Source of the DNA: DATAEY01 sp038199035
Lineage (GTDB): Bacteria; Actinomycetota; Thermoleophilia; Solirubrobacterales; Solirubrobacteraceae
NCBI GenBank assembly: GCA_038199035.1
Contig: JBBPZM010000071.1
Span: forward strand, 1-64,000
DNA length: 64,000 nt
Direction: 5' to 3'
The notes beneath the pieces are model-generated. The model had not been told where the DNA came from. It did not search any database and was given only the letters and a program-made list of their open reading frames with translations. Shown one piece after another: positions 45,153-54,321 of this stretch. Within the stretch, counting starts at the first letter, position 1; each line of letters begins with the position of its first letter. The position numbers were made by a program, and so were the translations under genes.

Positions 45153-46262
45153 ATGGGTAAGGCGGGCAGTGTGAGGATCCCGCGGGTGAGAGAAGCACGG
45201 CGGTCCCCGCCTAGGCCGGCCGCCTCGTGGGCGCCCGCCGGGCGCACGATTGGCGTTGCCGCGCTGTCCGGCTTCGCGCTCGCGGCGGCGCTGGCGTCGT
45301 GCTCGGGCGGGGGCGGGGGGGCGACGGGCGCCGCTCGCCCTGGGGGCTCAAGCTCAGCGGGGAAGCCGGACCTCACGCGCCGCGCCAGTGGTGTCGCTCG
45401 CTCGCCTCAGCTCTCGGCGATCGTGGTCGGCACCCTTCCCGCCCCGGTGCAGGACCCCGCCACCACGGCGATCGCTCCCTCGGACGCGCTGCTCGCTGGC
45501 GGCCTGGACTCCGCCGACACCTCGGTCACTGCGACGCTGCGCGTGCACGGAGGCCACGCCGTGGCGGCGGGCGCCCTTCCCTCCGCCCTGCACGACGCGG
45601 CCGCAGCGAGCATTGGCGACCGGAGCTACGTCTTCGGCGGCGCGGGCCAGTCGCCCACCGCAGCCATCCTTGAGGTGGCCGCCGACGGACGGCCCGCGCG
45701 GCAGGTCGGCGCGCTGCCCGTCGCCGCCTCGGACGTCGCGGCAGCCACAATCGGGCGCACCGCCTACGTGGTCGGCGGGTACACGCTGGCCGCCCCGCTG
45801 ACCACGATCGTCGCCTGGAGCCCCGGGCGCCCGGCGCGCGTGGTCGCCCACCTCCCCTCGCCGCTGCGCTACGCGGCGGTGACCGCCGTCGGCAGGCGCC
45901 TGATCGTCGCCGGAGGGACGAACGGGACGCTGGCCTCGCGGGCGATCCTGCGCTTCGACCCGGCCAGCGGGCGGGTGTCGCGGATCGGCTCGCTTCCCCA
46001 GCCCCTCGCCCACGCCGCCGGGGCCAGCCTCCGGGGATGGGCCTACGTGATCGGCGGCCGAGCGGGCCCGGCGTCCGCGCAGAGCGCGAGCGTCCTGGCC
46101 GTCGATCCCCGCACCGGAGCCGTCCGGCCCGCCGGTCGCCTGCCGCGCGGCCTGTCCGACGCCGGGGCGGCGAGCCTGCCCGACCGCATCCTGGTGGCCG
46201 GTGGGCGCGACGGCCAGGGGGCTGCGCGCGCCGAGTTGATCGCGATGCGGCCGGGGCCATGA
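45153..46262 (+). CDS. Secreted/lipid-anchored kelch-type beta-propeller protein
   Basis: 369 residues from ATG 45153, with GTG 45171 as an alternative. Hydrophobic segment with a lipobox-like ALAASC (Cys about 50), a Gly/Ser linker, then about five kelch-like blades. Each blade contains an A(A/V)...G(R)..YV(V/F/I)GG motif (DRSYVFGGAG, RTAYVVGGY, RRLIVAGGTN, GWAYVIGGRAG, DRILVAGGRDG). Beta-propellers of this type are binding scaffolds. The ATGA overlap with the next propeller gene indicates an operon. Confidence 0.82.
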   Translation: MGKAGSVRIPRVREARRSPPRPAASWAPAGRTIGVAALSGFALAAALASCSGGGGGATGAARPGGSSSAGKPDLTRRASGVARSPQLSAIVVGTLPAPVQDPATTAIAPSDALLAGGLDSADTSVTATLRVHGGHAVAAGALPSALHDAAAASIGDRSYVFGGAGQSPTAAILEVAADGRPARQVGALPVAASDVAAATIGRTAYVVGGYTLAAPLTTIVAWSPGRPARVVAHLPSPLRYAAVTAVGRRLIVAGGTNGTLASRAILRFDPASGRVSRIGSLPQPLAHAAGASLRGWAYVIGGRAGPASAQSASVLAVDPRTGAVRPAGRLPRGLSDAGAASLPDRILVAGGRDGQGAARAELIAMRPGP

Positions 46263-47422
46263 GGACCTCGCCGCGGCGGGGCGGCCGGATCCTCGCCCTG
46301 GCCGGCGCGTTGGCGGCGATCGTCGCGGGCGGCGGCGGCTGCGGCGCTGACCCCGCCCCGACGGGGCAGGGCGCCCACGCCTCCACGCTGCGTCGCGCGG
46401 CCGCGCCGGCTCCCGCCGCCCGAGCGCCCATCGACGTCTACGCCGCCGACCGCCCCGGGCTCCTCAGCCCGGTGGTGCGCCGCTTCCCGCCGCGCGTCTA
46501 CGTCCCCAACAGCCAGAGCGACACCGTCGACGTCATCGACCAGCGCACGTTTAAGGTCGTGGGCCACTTCGCGACCGGCGCGCTGCCCCAGCACGTCACC
46601 CCGTCCTATGACCTGCGGACGCTGTGGGTCGACAACGACCAGGGCAACAGCCTCACGGCGATCGACCCGGCGACGGGCCGCCCCGGTCGCACGGTGGCGG
46701 TCGACGACCCCTACAACCTCTACTTCACCCCCGACGGTCGCTACGCGATCGTCGTGGCCGAGCGCCTCGCCCGCCTCGACTTCCGCGGCGCGCGCGACAT
46801 GCGCATCCACCATTCGCTGGCCGTCCCGTGCCCCGGCGTCGACCACATGGACTTCACCGCGGACGGCCGCTACCTGCTCGCCAGCTGCGAGTTCGGGGCC
46901 CGCATGGTGGTGGTCGACGTCGCGCGCCAGCGGGTGCTGAGGACGGTTTCGCTCCCCGCGGGCTCCATGCCCCAGGACGTCAAGCTCTCCCCCGACGGGC
47001 GGGTCTTCTACGTCGCCGACATGGCGAGCGGCGGGGTCTGGCTCGTCGACGCCCGCAGCTTCCGGCGCCTCGCGCTGGTCCACACGGGGGCGGGCGCCCA
47101 CGGGCTGTACGCCAGCCGCGACTCGCGGCTGCTCTACGTCAGCAACCGCGGCGAGGGCTCGATCTCGCTGATCTCGTTCCGGACCCGGCGCCCGGTGGCC
47201 AAGTGGCGCCTCCCCGGCGGCGGCAGCCCGGACATGGGAGGAGTCTCGGCCGACGGGCGCGTGCTGTGGCTGTCGGGCCGCTACAACGCCGAGGTCTACG
47301 CCATCAGCACGCGCACGGGGCGCCTGCTGGCCCGCATTCCCGTCGGGGCGGGACCGCACGGGCTGTGCGTCTACCCCCAGCCTGGGCGCTACTCGCTGGG
47401 CCACACCGGCGTGTTTCGCTGA
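46259..47422 (+). CDS. Exported YVTN-family beta-propeller protein
   Basis: 387 residues. Signal peptide with lipobox-like GGGGC (Cys about 28), then a seven-bladed propeller. Repeats: RVYVPNSQSDTVDVIDQRTFKVV, LWVDNDQGNSLTAIDPATG, YFTPDGRYAIVVAE, DFTADGRYLLASCEF, VKLSPDGRVFYVADM, LYVSNRGEGSISLI, GVSADGRVLWLSGRYN. The C-terminus reads GAGPHGLCVYPQPGRYSLGHTG, a common end for this group. Some family members bind metals or lie beside electron-transfer proteins. Here the genes that follow form an ABC exporter. Confidence 0.85.
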   Translation: MRTSPRRGGRILALAGALAAIVAGGGGCGADPAPTGQGAHASTLRRAAAPAPAARAPIDVYAADRPGLLSPVVRRFPPRVYVPNSQSDTVDVIDQRTFKVVGHFATGALPQHVTPSYDLRTLWVDNDQGNSLTAIDPATGRPGRTVAVDDPYNLYFTPDGRYAIVVAERLARLDFRGARDMRIHHSLAVPCPGVDHMDFTADGRYLLASCEFGARMVVVDVARQRVLRTVSLPAGSMPQDVKLSPDGRVFYVADMASGGVWLVDARSFRRLALVHTGAGAHGLYASRDSRLLYVSNRGEGSISLISFRTRRPVAKWRLPGGGSPDMGGVSADGRVLWLSGRYNAEVYAISTRTGRLLARIPVGAGPHGLCVYPQPGRYSLGHTGVFR

Positions 47423-47511
47423 GCCGGCGCCCGGCGCTCGACCGTCGGTCAGTAGGCGCTGGCGTCGCGGCGTTCAGGCGCGGTTAAGGGAGCGGCCGCG
47501 ACGATGCGCTC

Positions 47512-48135
47512 GTGCCGCTTCGCACGATCCGTCGAATCGCCGCCGTCGCCGCCGCGCTCGCCGGTCTGCTCGGGGCCGGCTGCGGCGCCAGCGGCTCGAG
47601 CGCCGGACCCGCCACCCACGGCGCCGGCGTGACCGGGCGCTCCCCCCGCCCCCTCTCGGCCGAGGCCCAGTCGGCGGCAACCGGTGACATCCCCGACAAC
47701 CAGACGTTCCTGCGATTCCGCGACGCGGCAGGCGGCTACTCGATGCTCTACCCCGAGGGGTGGGCGCGCCGCGGTCCCGGCCCGTACGTCACCTTCCGCG
47801 ACAAGGACAACCTGGTGCGCGTGCTCGTCGCCCGCGGCCCGGCCCCCAGCCTCCGCGCGGTGGCGGCCGAGCTGCGGCGCGAGGGCGTCCGGGACCGCAC
47901 GCTGCGCGCCGGTCGAGCACGGACGGTCTCGCTGCCCGCCGGACCGGCCACCAAGGTGACCTACTCGACGCTGGGCGCTCCCAACGCGGTGACCGGCAAG
48001 CGCGTGGAGCTCGTGGTCGACCGCTTCGTGCTGGCCCGCGGTGGCCGGGTCGCCACGGTCGACCTGGGAACGCCCAAGGGGGTGGACAACGTCGACGCCT
48101 ACCGGATGATGATCCGCAGCTTCAGGTGGGGATGA
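47512..48135 (+). CDS. Lipoprotein with PsbP/DUF-like domain
   Basis: 207 residues from GTG 47512. Signal peptide with lipobox LLGAGC (Cys about 24), a linker, then LRFRDAAGGYSMLYPEGWARRG at about 67-88. This last pattern (aromatic start, YPxGW) is typical of PsbP-like/LpqN-type soluble domains that bind lipids or partner proteins. The rest is beta-rich and ends in DAYRMMIRSFRWG. ATGA overlap with the ABC ATPase, so it is the probable extracellular component of the exporter. Confidence 0.78.
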   Translation: MPLRTIRRIAAVAAALAGLLGAGCGASGSSAGPATHGAGVTGRSPRPLSAEAQSAATGDIPDNQTFLRFRDAAGGYSMLYPEGWARRGPGPYVTFRDKDNLVRVLVARGPAPSLRAVAAELRREGVRDRTLRAGRARTVSLPAGPATKVTYSTLGAPNAVTGKRVELVVDRFVLARGGRVATVDLGTPKGVDNVDAYRMMIRSFRWG

Positions 48136-48845
48136 GGAGCCTCTACGTCGAGGCCGCGCCGCCGCGACGTCCGCGGGTCGCCGCTGCGCTCGAGTGCGTC
48201 GACGTCTTCAAGATCTACCGCGCGGGTCCGGCGGAGACGGTGGCGCTGCGGGGGCTCGACCTGCGGGTGGCGACCGGCGAGCTGGTCGCCGTCGTCGGCC
48301 CCTCAGGCTGCGGCAAGAGCACGCTCCTGCGGCTGTGCGCGGGGCTCGAGCGCCCTTCGGCCGGCGACGTCCGGGTGCTGGGCGCTTCGCTCGGCGGGCT
48401 CGCGGACGGCCAGCGCGACGAGATGCGCGCCCGGAGGCTGGCCGTCGTCCTCCAGAGCGCGAACCTCTGGCCGGGGATGAGTGCCCTGGAGAACGTGGCC
48501 GCCTCCGCCCGTCTCGCCGGGCGACCCGACCCCGCCGCCGCCGCCCGGGACGCGTTGACGACCTTGGGGCTGGCCAGCCGAGCCCGTCATCGCGCCGCGA
48601 CGCTGTCCGGCGGGGAGCAGCAGCGGGTGGCGATCGCCGCGGCGGCGGCCCGCCAGGCCGAGGTGGTCCTGGCCGACGAGCCCACGGGCGAGCTCGACGA
48701 GCGCAGCGAGGCGCAGGTGCTCGAGGCGCTCGAGGCCCTGCGCGAGCAGGTGGGGAGCACGGTCGTGGTCGTCACGCACTCGGACCGTCTCGGCGAGGCC
48801 GCTGACCGGACGGTCGAGATGCGCGACGGCCGGGCGGTGCCATGA
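48132..48845 (+). CDS. ABC transporter ATP-binding protein (MacB/LolD type), first of two
   Basis: 237 residues. FKIYRAGPAETVALRGLDL start, Walker A GPSGCGKST, Q-loop VVLQSANLWPGMSALENV, signature LSGGEQQRVAIAAAAA, Walker B VVLADEPTGELD, H-loop VVVTHSDR. The DEPTGELD ending and FtsX partner place it with lipoprotein/antibiotic exporters of the MacB class. Coupled on both sides by ATGA overlaps. A second, distinct ATPase follows, so the complex may be a heterodimer or two transporters may share a permease. Confidence 0.93.
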   Translation: MRSLYVEAAPPRRPRVAAALECVDVFKIYRAGPAETVALRGLDLRVATGELVAVVGPSGCGKSTLLRLCAGLERPSAGDVRVLGASLGGLADGQRDEMRARRLAVVLQSANLWPGMSALENVAASARLAGRPDPAAAARDALTTLGLASRARHRAATLSGGEQQRVAIAAAAARQAEVVLADEPTGELDERSEAQVLEALEALREQVGSTVVVVTHSDRLGEAADRTVEMRDGRAVP

Positions 48846-49501
48846 GCGCGATCGCCGCGCCGCCGGGCGGCGACCTGGTCGGCGCCCGCCGGGTGAGCGT
48901 CGTCCACGGCCGCGGGCCGGGCGCCGTCGAGGCTCTGCGCGACGTGAGCTTCGCCGTCGGACCCAGGGAGCGCGTCGCCCTGTGGGGACGGTCGGGATCG
49001 GGCAAGACCACGCTGCTGCATGTCCTCGGCGGCTTGGTGGAGCCGACGCGCGGGACCGTGGAGAGGGAGGCCTCGGACATCGCGTACGTCTTCCAGAGCC
49101 CTTCCCTGCTCCCGCACTTCACGGCGTGGGAGAACGTCGCCTTCGCCGGTCGCTGGGCGGGGGGCCCGGAGGGCGCGCCCGACCCCACCGCCCTGCTGGC
49201 CATGCTCGGGCTCGAGGGCAAGCAGGACGCGATGCCCGGCGAGCTGTCGGGAGGAGAGGGCCAGCGGGTGGCGATCGCCCGGGCGCTGGCCCGGCGCCCG
49301 GCTCTGCTGCTGTGCGACGAGCCGACCGGGCAGCTGGACTCGGACACGGCCGAGCGCGTGCTCGACGCGATCGACGGTCTCCAGGGCGAGCTCGACTTCG
49401 CCCTGGTGGTGGCCACCCATGACCCCGACGTCGCGGCTCACTACCGGCGGCTGGTGGCGCTGGCCGACGGGCGGATAGTCGGAGAGGACGGCCTGGTGTG
49501 A
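48842..49501 (+). CDS. ABC transporter ATP-binding protein, second of two
   Basis: 219 residues from ATG 48842. Walker A GRSGSGKTT, Q-loop VFQSPSLLPHFTAWENV, signature LSGGEGQRVAIARALAR, Walker B LLLCDEPTGQLD, H-loop VVATHDPD. All catalytic residues are intact. Shorter than the first ATPase, with only modest similarity to it beyond the motifs. GTGA overlap with the permease gene. Confidence 0.93.
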   Translation: MSAIAAPPGGDLVGARRVSVVHGRGPGAVEALRDVSFAVGPRERVALWGRSGSGKTTLLHVLGGLVEPTRGTVEREASDIAYVFQSPSLLPHFTAWENVAFAGRWAGGPEGAPDPTALLAMLGLEGKQDAMPGELSGGEGQRVAIARALARRPALLLCDEPTGQLDSDTAERVLDAIDGLQGELDFALVVATHDPDVAAHYRRLVALADGRIVGEDGLV

Positions 49502-52200
49502 GCACCGCTGTGCGCCTCGCCCTCGGCGGCCTGGCGCGTTCCCCAGGGCGCACAGCCCTTCGTGTCGCCGTCCTCGCCGTGGCCACCGCGCTGCTCGGCG
49601 CCATGCTGGTCTACGTCGGGACTTCGCTGCGGACCATGAGCGCGGCGGCGGTGCGCAGCGTCGCGCTGGACTGGCAGGGACCCGTCTCCTCCTATGCGGC
49701 GGACCGGCGGCTGGCTCGGGCCGTGGGGGCGCAGGTCGGCGTGGCCCAGGCCTCTCCGACCGCCACCGCGCCGCTGGCCGCGGCTTCCCACTCGGGGCCG
49801 GCCGGGGCCACCTCCACCGGCAGCGGCGCGGTGCTGGCTGTCCCGCCCGACTACGGGCGCCATGTCTCGACCTTCCGGCTGCTCCACGGCTCGCTGCGCC
49901 CGGGCGCGGTGGTGCTCGACCAGCAGATGGCGGCGACGCTCCAGGCGCGGATCGGCGACACCGTGCGCCTCGTCCCCCGCCGTGGCGCCGCGCCGCGCGC
50001 CTTCAGGGTCTCCGGGGTGGCGCTCGTCACCGCGCCCGACGTGGTCTTCGCGCCGCTGGACCCGCAGCTGGGGCCGGCGCCGGCGCAGCCGCCGGCCAAC
50101 GCGGCGATCCTCCCCATCGAGACCTTCGCCGGCGCCTACGCCCCGGCGCTGCGCACGCTCACTCCGGCGAACCTGGGCTCAAGCGTCCAGCCGGGAGCGC
50201 AGGACGGCGTGCAGTGGCAGGTCCAGGCCCAGCTCGACGCCAGGCCGCTGAGCGCGGGCTCGCCCGCCGACGCCCTGCGGCGAGCCGACCGTCTGCGCAA
50301 CCGGGTGCAGAGCGAGTTGGCCGGGCGCGTCCAGTTCGTGGACAACCTCTCGGACGCCCTGACCACAGCGGCCGAGGACTCGCTCTACGCCCAGGCCCTC
50401 TACATCATGCTCGCGGTGCCGGGAGCGCTGGTCGCGCTCGGGCTTGGCTACCTGGCCGCGCTGGGCGCCGTCGAGCGCGACCGCCGCGAGCTCTGGCTGC
50501 TGCGCGCCCGGGGCGCCTCCCGTCGCGACATCCTGGCCGGCGCGGTGGCCGAAAGCGTGGTCATCGGCGTGCTGGCGGGAGTCGCCGGGGCGGCGGCGGG
50601 CTGGGCGGCGGTCGCCGGGCTCGTACCGCAAGCGGCGGCGCCGGGCGGCGGCCGCCTCGCCGCCGCCGGCGCGGCCTGCGTGGGGCTGGCGATCGCCGGA
50701 GCGCTCGCCGCGCGGCTGGCCGTGAGTCGCCGTGCGCTGAGCGCTCAGGGCGCCGAGGGCGAAGACGCGCGCCCGGGGGTCCACCCCCTCTGGCAGCGCC
50801 TGGGGCTCGACTTCATCGCGCTCGCCCTCAGCGGGCTCGTCTACTGGCTGACCGCGCGGACCGGCTTCGCGGCGGTGATCAACCCCGACGCCAACCCCAC
50901 CCTCTCGCTCTCGGTCTACATGTTCTTCGCGCCCGCCCTGCTGTGGCTGGGCGCGACCATGCTGCTCGTGCGCCTGCGCGGCCGCGCCGTGGCCTGGGTG
51001 GCGGAGCGGGCGGCGGGCGGTCGGGCGCGCTCGCCGCGCGGCTTCCTGCTGGCGAGCGCCTCCCGCCGGGGGGCAGCGGTCAACCGGGGGCTCGTGCTGC
51101 TCGGGCTGCTGCTCGCCTTCGGGGTCCAGTTGGCCATGTTCACCGCAACCTACGACCGGCAGGCCCAGGTCGACGCCCAGCTCACACTGGGAGCCGACGT
51201 CGCGCTCAGCGCGCCGCCCGGGGTCGTCACCTCGCACCGGCTGGCCCAGCGCGTCGCCTCCGTCCCCGGCGTGCGGGCGACCACGGCGGTCGACCACTCC
51301 TACGCCTACGTCGGGCCCGATCTCCAGGACACCTACGGCATCGACCCGTCCAGCTTCGCCCGCGCCACGAGCCTACGCGACTCCTACTTCCTCGGCCTCT
51401 CCGCCCATCAGGCGATGCGGGCGCTGGCCCGGCGCCGCGACGGGATCCTCGTCTCCAAGGAGACGATCGACGACTACTCGCTGCACGCCGGGGACCTGCT
51501 TCGCCTGCGGGTGCTCGACCGGCGCAGCGGGGCGTTTCGCGTCGTCCCCTTCCACCTGCTCGGCGGGGTGCAGGAGTTCCCCTCCGCCCCGCGGGACTCG
51601 TTCATGGTCGTCGACGGCCGCTACCTCGACGCGGCCAGCCACGCGCCGGGCCCCAACGTCGTCTTCGCCCGCGCCGCCGCGGACCCGGCGGCGGTGGGCC
51701 GCCGAGTGGCCGCCGCGACGGCACGCGACGGTACCCGTGTCAGCGACATCGCCGAGCAGGCCGCGGCGACAACTAGCTCGATCACCACCGTGAGCCTGGG
51801 AGGGATTAGCCGCATCGAGCGCGCCTTCCTCATCGTCCTGGCCTGTGCGGCGATGGCGCTGTTCGTCGGCCTGGCGGTCGCCGAGCGCCGGCGCGAGCTC
51901 GCGGTCATGCGCGCACTCGGCGCCCCGCTGCGGGCGGTGGCGGCCTTCGTCTGGACGGAGACGGCCATCGTGCTGGCCGCGGGGGCGGCGCTGGGGGCCG
52001 GCCTGGGCTGGCTGCTCGCAACCATGCTCGTGGCCATGCTGCGCCATGTCTTCGACCCGCCGCCCGACTCCCTCGTCGTGCCCTGGGGCTTTCTCGCGGT
52101 CCTGGTGGCGGGCGCCGCGGCCGGCGCGCTGCTGTCAGGAGTCGCCGCGCGCCGCTCGCTCGCCCGCTTGCCGCTGGGCGAGGTCCTGCGCGAGCAGTGA
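49498..52200 (+). CDS. FtsX/MacB-type ABC transporter permease with two FtsX domains
   Basis: 900 residues from GTG 49498. One N-terminal helix (TALRVAVLAVATALLGAMLVY), a large extracellular domain (about 50-295), an FtsX core of three helices (IMLAVPGALVALGLGYLAAL ... SVVIGVLAGVAGAAAGW). A second set of helices, another extracellular domain (about 550-740) and a final FtsX core (AFLIVLACAAMALFVGLAVAERRRELAVMRALGA ... ending LGEVLREQ) follow. This doubled architecture is that of actinobacterial exporters of lipoproteins or toxic hydrophobic compounds. It is followed at 79 bp by a two-component system that is the likely regulator. Confidence 0.9.
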   Translation: MSTAVRLALGGLARSPGRTALRVAVLAVATALLGAMLVYVGTSLRTMSAAAVRSVALDWQGPVSSYAADRRLARAVGAQVGVAQASPTATAPLAAASHSGPAGATSTGSGAVLAVPPDYGRHVSTFRLLHGSLRPGAVVLDQQMAATLQARIGDTVRLVPRRGAAPRAFRVSGVALVTAPDVVFAPLDPQLGPAPAQPPANAAILPIETFAGAYAPALRTLTPANLGSSVQPGAQDGVQWQVQAQLDARPLSAGSPADALRRADRLRNRVQSELAGRVQFVDNLSDALTTAAEDSLYAQALYIMLAVPGALVALGLGYLAALGAVERDRRELWLLRARGASRRDILAGAVAESVVIGVLAGVAGAAAGWAAVAGLVPQAAAPGGGRLAAAGAACVGLAIAGALAARLAVSRRALSAQGAEGEDARPGVHPLWQRLGLDFIALALSGLVYWLTARTGFAAVINPDANPTLSLSVYMFFAPALLWLGATMLLVRLRGRAVAWVAERAAGGRARSPRGFLLASASRRGAAVNRGLVLLGLLLAFGVQLAMFTATYDRQAQVDAQLTLGADVALSAPPGVVTSHRLAQRVASVPGVRATTAVDHSYAYVGPDLQDTYGIDPSSFARATSLRDSYFLGLSAHQAMRALARRRDGILVSKETIDDYSLHAGDLLRLRVLDRRSGAFRVVPFHLLGGVQEFPSAPRDSFMVVDGRYLDAASHAPGPNVVFARAAADPAAVGRRVAAATARDGTRVSDIAEQAAATTSSITTVSLGGISRIERAFLIVLACAAMALFVGLAVAERRRELAVMRALGAPLRAVAAFVWTETAIVLAAGAALGAGLGWLLATMLVAMLRHVFDPPPDSLVVPWGFLAVLVAGAAAGALLSGVAARRSLARLPLGEVLREQ

Positions 52201-52279
52201 GCCGCCGCGAGGGCTCGGCCGCACCACCCCGGCCCCATCGTCGAGGCCCGTTGTCCGCAGGGCCGATACTGCGAGCGTG

Positions 52280-52942
52280 ATGCTGCCGCGCGTCCTGATC
52301 GTCGAAGACGACGCCGAGCTGCGCTCGGTCCTCACCCGCGGGCTGCGCGAGGAGGGCTTCGAGGTGTCGGGCGTGGGCGACGGCGGCTCCGCCCTGCGCG
52401 CGCTCGACGACCCGCCCGACGCGCTGATCATCGACATCGGGCTGCCCGACGCCGACGGGCGCGACCTCTGCCAGGCCCTGCGGGCCAACGGCGTCGACGC
52501 GCCGGTCATCTTCCTCACCGCCCGCGACGCGGTGACCGACCGCCTCGCCGGCTTCAACGCTGGAGGCGACGACTACCTGGTCAAGCCCTTCGTGCTCGAC
52601 GAGCTGCTGGCCCGCGTGCGCGCCCTCGTGCGCCGCGCCAGCCCGGGCGCGGGAGCCCAGCTCGGATCGATCCGGCTGGATCCGGTGGCCCACGCCCTGG
52701 TGGCCGACGACCTGCGGGTCGACCTCACCCCGACCGAGTTTCGCGTGCTCGCCGCGCTGGCCGCCACGCCCGGGGCGGTCGTGCGCCGCCGCGACCTCGT
52801 CCGCAGCGCCTGGCCGGCGGGCGCGATCGTCCACGACAACACCCTCGACGTCTACCTCGCCCGGCTGCGGCGCAAGCTGGCCGACGTGCCGGGCGCCCCC
52901 GCCATCGAGACGCTGCACGGCGTGGGCTACCGCCTGGCGTGA
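52280..52942 (+). CDS. OmpR/PhoB-family response regulator
   Basis: 220 residues from ATG 52280, with GTG 52277 one codon upstream. Receiver domain with VLIVEDD (Asp10-11), phospho-acceptor in IIDIGLPDADG (Asp52), FLTARDA (Thr) and YLVKPF (Lys). The C-terminal winged helix has VDLTPTEFRVLAALAATPG, VVRRRDLVRSAW and DNTLDVYLARLRRKL, ending GVGYRLA. GTGA overlap with the kinase. Probably controls the exporter immediately upstream. Confidence 0.95.
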   Translation: MLPRVLIVEDDAELRSVLTRGLREEGFEVSGVGDGGSALRALDDPPDALIIDIGLPDADGRDLCQALRANGVDAPVIFLTARDAVTDRLAGFNAGGDDYLVKPFVLDELLARVRALVRRASPGAGAQLGSIRLDPVAHALVADDLRVDLTPTEFRVLAALAATPGAVVRRRDLVRSAWPAGAIVHDNTLDVYLARLRRKLADVPGAPAIETLHGVGYRLA

Positions 52943-54279
52943 GGCGCCGGCCGACCCGCACGCTTGCCGGCCGGCTGACGCTGATGGCGGTGCTGGCCAC
53001 CGCCGCGACCCTGGCCGTGCTCACCGCCACCTTCAACCTGCTGCTCGAGCGCAGCGTCGACCGCGACGTCGACGGGCGCCTGCGCGCGCGGGCCGCGGCG
53101 GCGCTGACCACGCTGTCGGTGGGCCGCGGCGGCCTGCGCGTCGGCGAGGCGCCCGACGACCGCGCGGTCGACGATCAGATCTGGATCTACGCCGGCGCCC
53201 GGGCCCTGGAGCGTCCCGCGGCCGGACGCCGCGTGCAGGCCCTGGCCGACCGCCTGGCCGGCGGGCCGGCGCGCTTCGTCGACATCTCGCCCCAGGCCGG
53301 CCGCCTCTACGCGGTCCCGATCGTCGAGCACGGACGCCGCTACGGCACGGTTGTGGCGGGCGTCTCACTGGCCGGCTACGACCGCACGACCGACGACGCG
53401 CTCGTGGGCTCCGCCATCTTCGCGGCGATCGTCCTCGTCATCGTCGCCGGCGTCATGCGTGCGCTGATCGCCAGTGCCCTGCGACCGGTGGCCGAGATGA
53501 CCAGCCGCGCGGCGGAGTGGAGCGAGCACGACATCGACCAGCGCTTCGGGCGCTCCCGACGCCCCGCCGAGCTCGACCAGCTGGCGGGGACCTTCGACGG
53601 GCTGCTCGATCGCCTCGGCGCCAGCCTACGCCACGAGCAGCGCCTGTCGGCCGAGCTCTCGCACGAGCTTCGTACCCCCCTGGCCCGGGTCCTGGCCGAG
53701 GCCGAGCTCCTCCTGCGCCGGCCGCGCTCGCGCGCCGAGCACGAGTCGGCGGCGGCGGTGATCCGCGACGCCGCCCAGCAGATGACGCGCATCCTGGACA
53801 CGCTGATGGCCGCGGCCCGCGCCGAGGCTGACCTCGGTCACGGCCGGGCCGACGTCGCTGCCGCGGCCCGCCAGGCGGCCGCCGCCTACGCCGAGGAGGC
53901 CGCCGCGCAGGGAGTTGAGATCTCGGTCGCGCTCGAGCCCCCCAACGTCCACGCGGGCGTCGGCCCCGAGGTGGTGGAAGGAGTGCTGGGGCCGCTGCTG
54001 GCCAACGCCTGCCGCCACGCCCAGCGCTCGGTGACGGTGGCCGGCCGGCGGCGCGACGGGCGGGTGGTGATCGACGTGCGCGACGACGGCGGCGGGGTGG
54101 CGGCGGACGACGTCGAGCGCATCTTCGAGCCCGGCGTGCGCGGCGCCGACGCCGGGGGCCGGGGCGCTGGGCTGGGCCTGCCGCTCGCCCGCCGGCTGGC
54201 CCGGGCCGCCGGAGGCGAGGTCAGCGCGGTGGCGCAGGACGGTGGGGGCGCCTTCCGGGTGGAGCTGCCCGCGGGCTGA
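52939..54279 (+). CDS. Sensor histidine kinase
   Basis: 446 residues from GTG 52939. Transmembrane helix 1 (about 12-32), an extracellular sensor domain of about 120 residues, helix 2 (about 156-178), HAMP, then the dimerisation domain with LSAELSHELRTPLARVL (His242). ATPase motifs are LLANACRHA (N), VIDVRDDGGGV (G1), IFEPGV (F) and GAGLGLPLARRL (G2). Standard EnvZ/PhoR-type layout. Partner of the response regulator upstream. Confidence 0.95.
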   Translation: MRRRPTRTLAGRLTLMAVLATAATLAVLTATFNLLLERSVDRDVDGRLRARAAAALTTLSVGRGGLRVGEAPDDRAVDDQIWIYAGARALERPAAGRRVQALADRLAGGPARFVDISPQAGRLYAVPIVEHGRRYGTVVAGVSLAGYDRTTDDALVGSAIFAAIVLVIVAGVMRALIASALRPVAEMTSRAAEWSEHDIDQRFGRSRRPAELDQLAGTFDGLLDRLGASLRHEQRLSAELSHELRTPLARVLAEAELLLRRPRSRAEHESAAAVIRDAAQQMTRILDTLMAAARAEADLGHGRADVAAAARQAAAAYAEEAAAQGVEISVALEPPNVHAGVGPEVVEGVLGPLLANACRHAQRSVTVAGRRRDGRVVIDVRDDGGGVAADDVERIFEPGVRGADAGGRGAGLGLPLARRLARAAGGEVSAVAQDGGGAFRVELPAG

Positions 54280-54321
54280 GGCGGCGGTTGGGACGCCCGT
54301 CTCGTGGGGCGGGTGGCTAGG

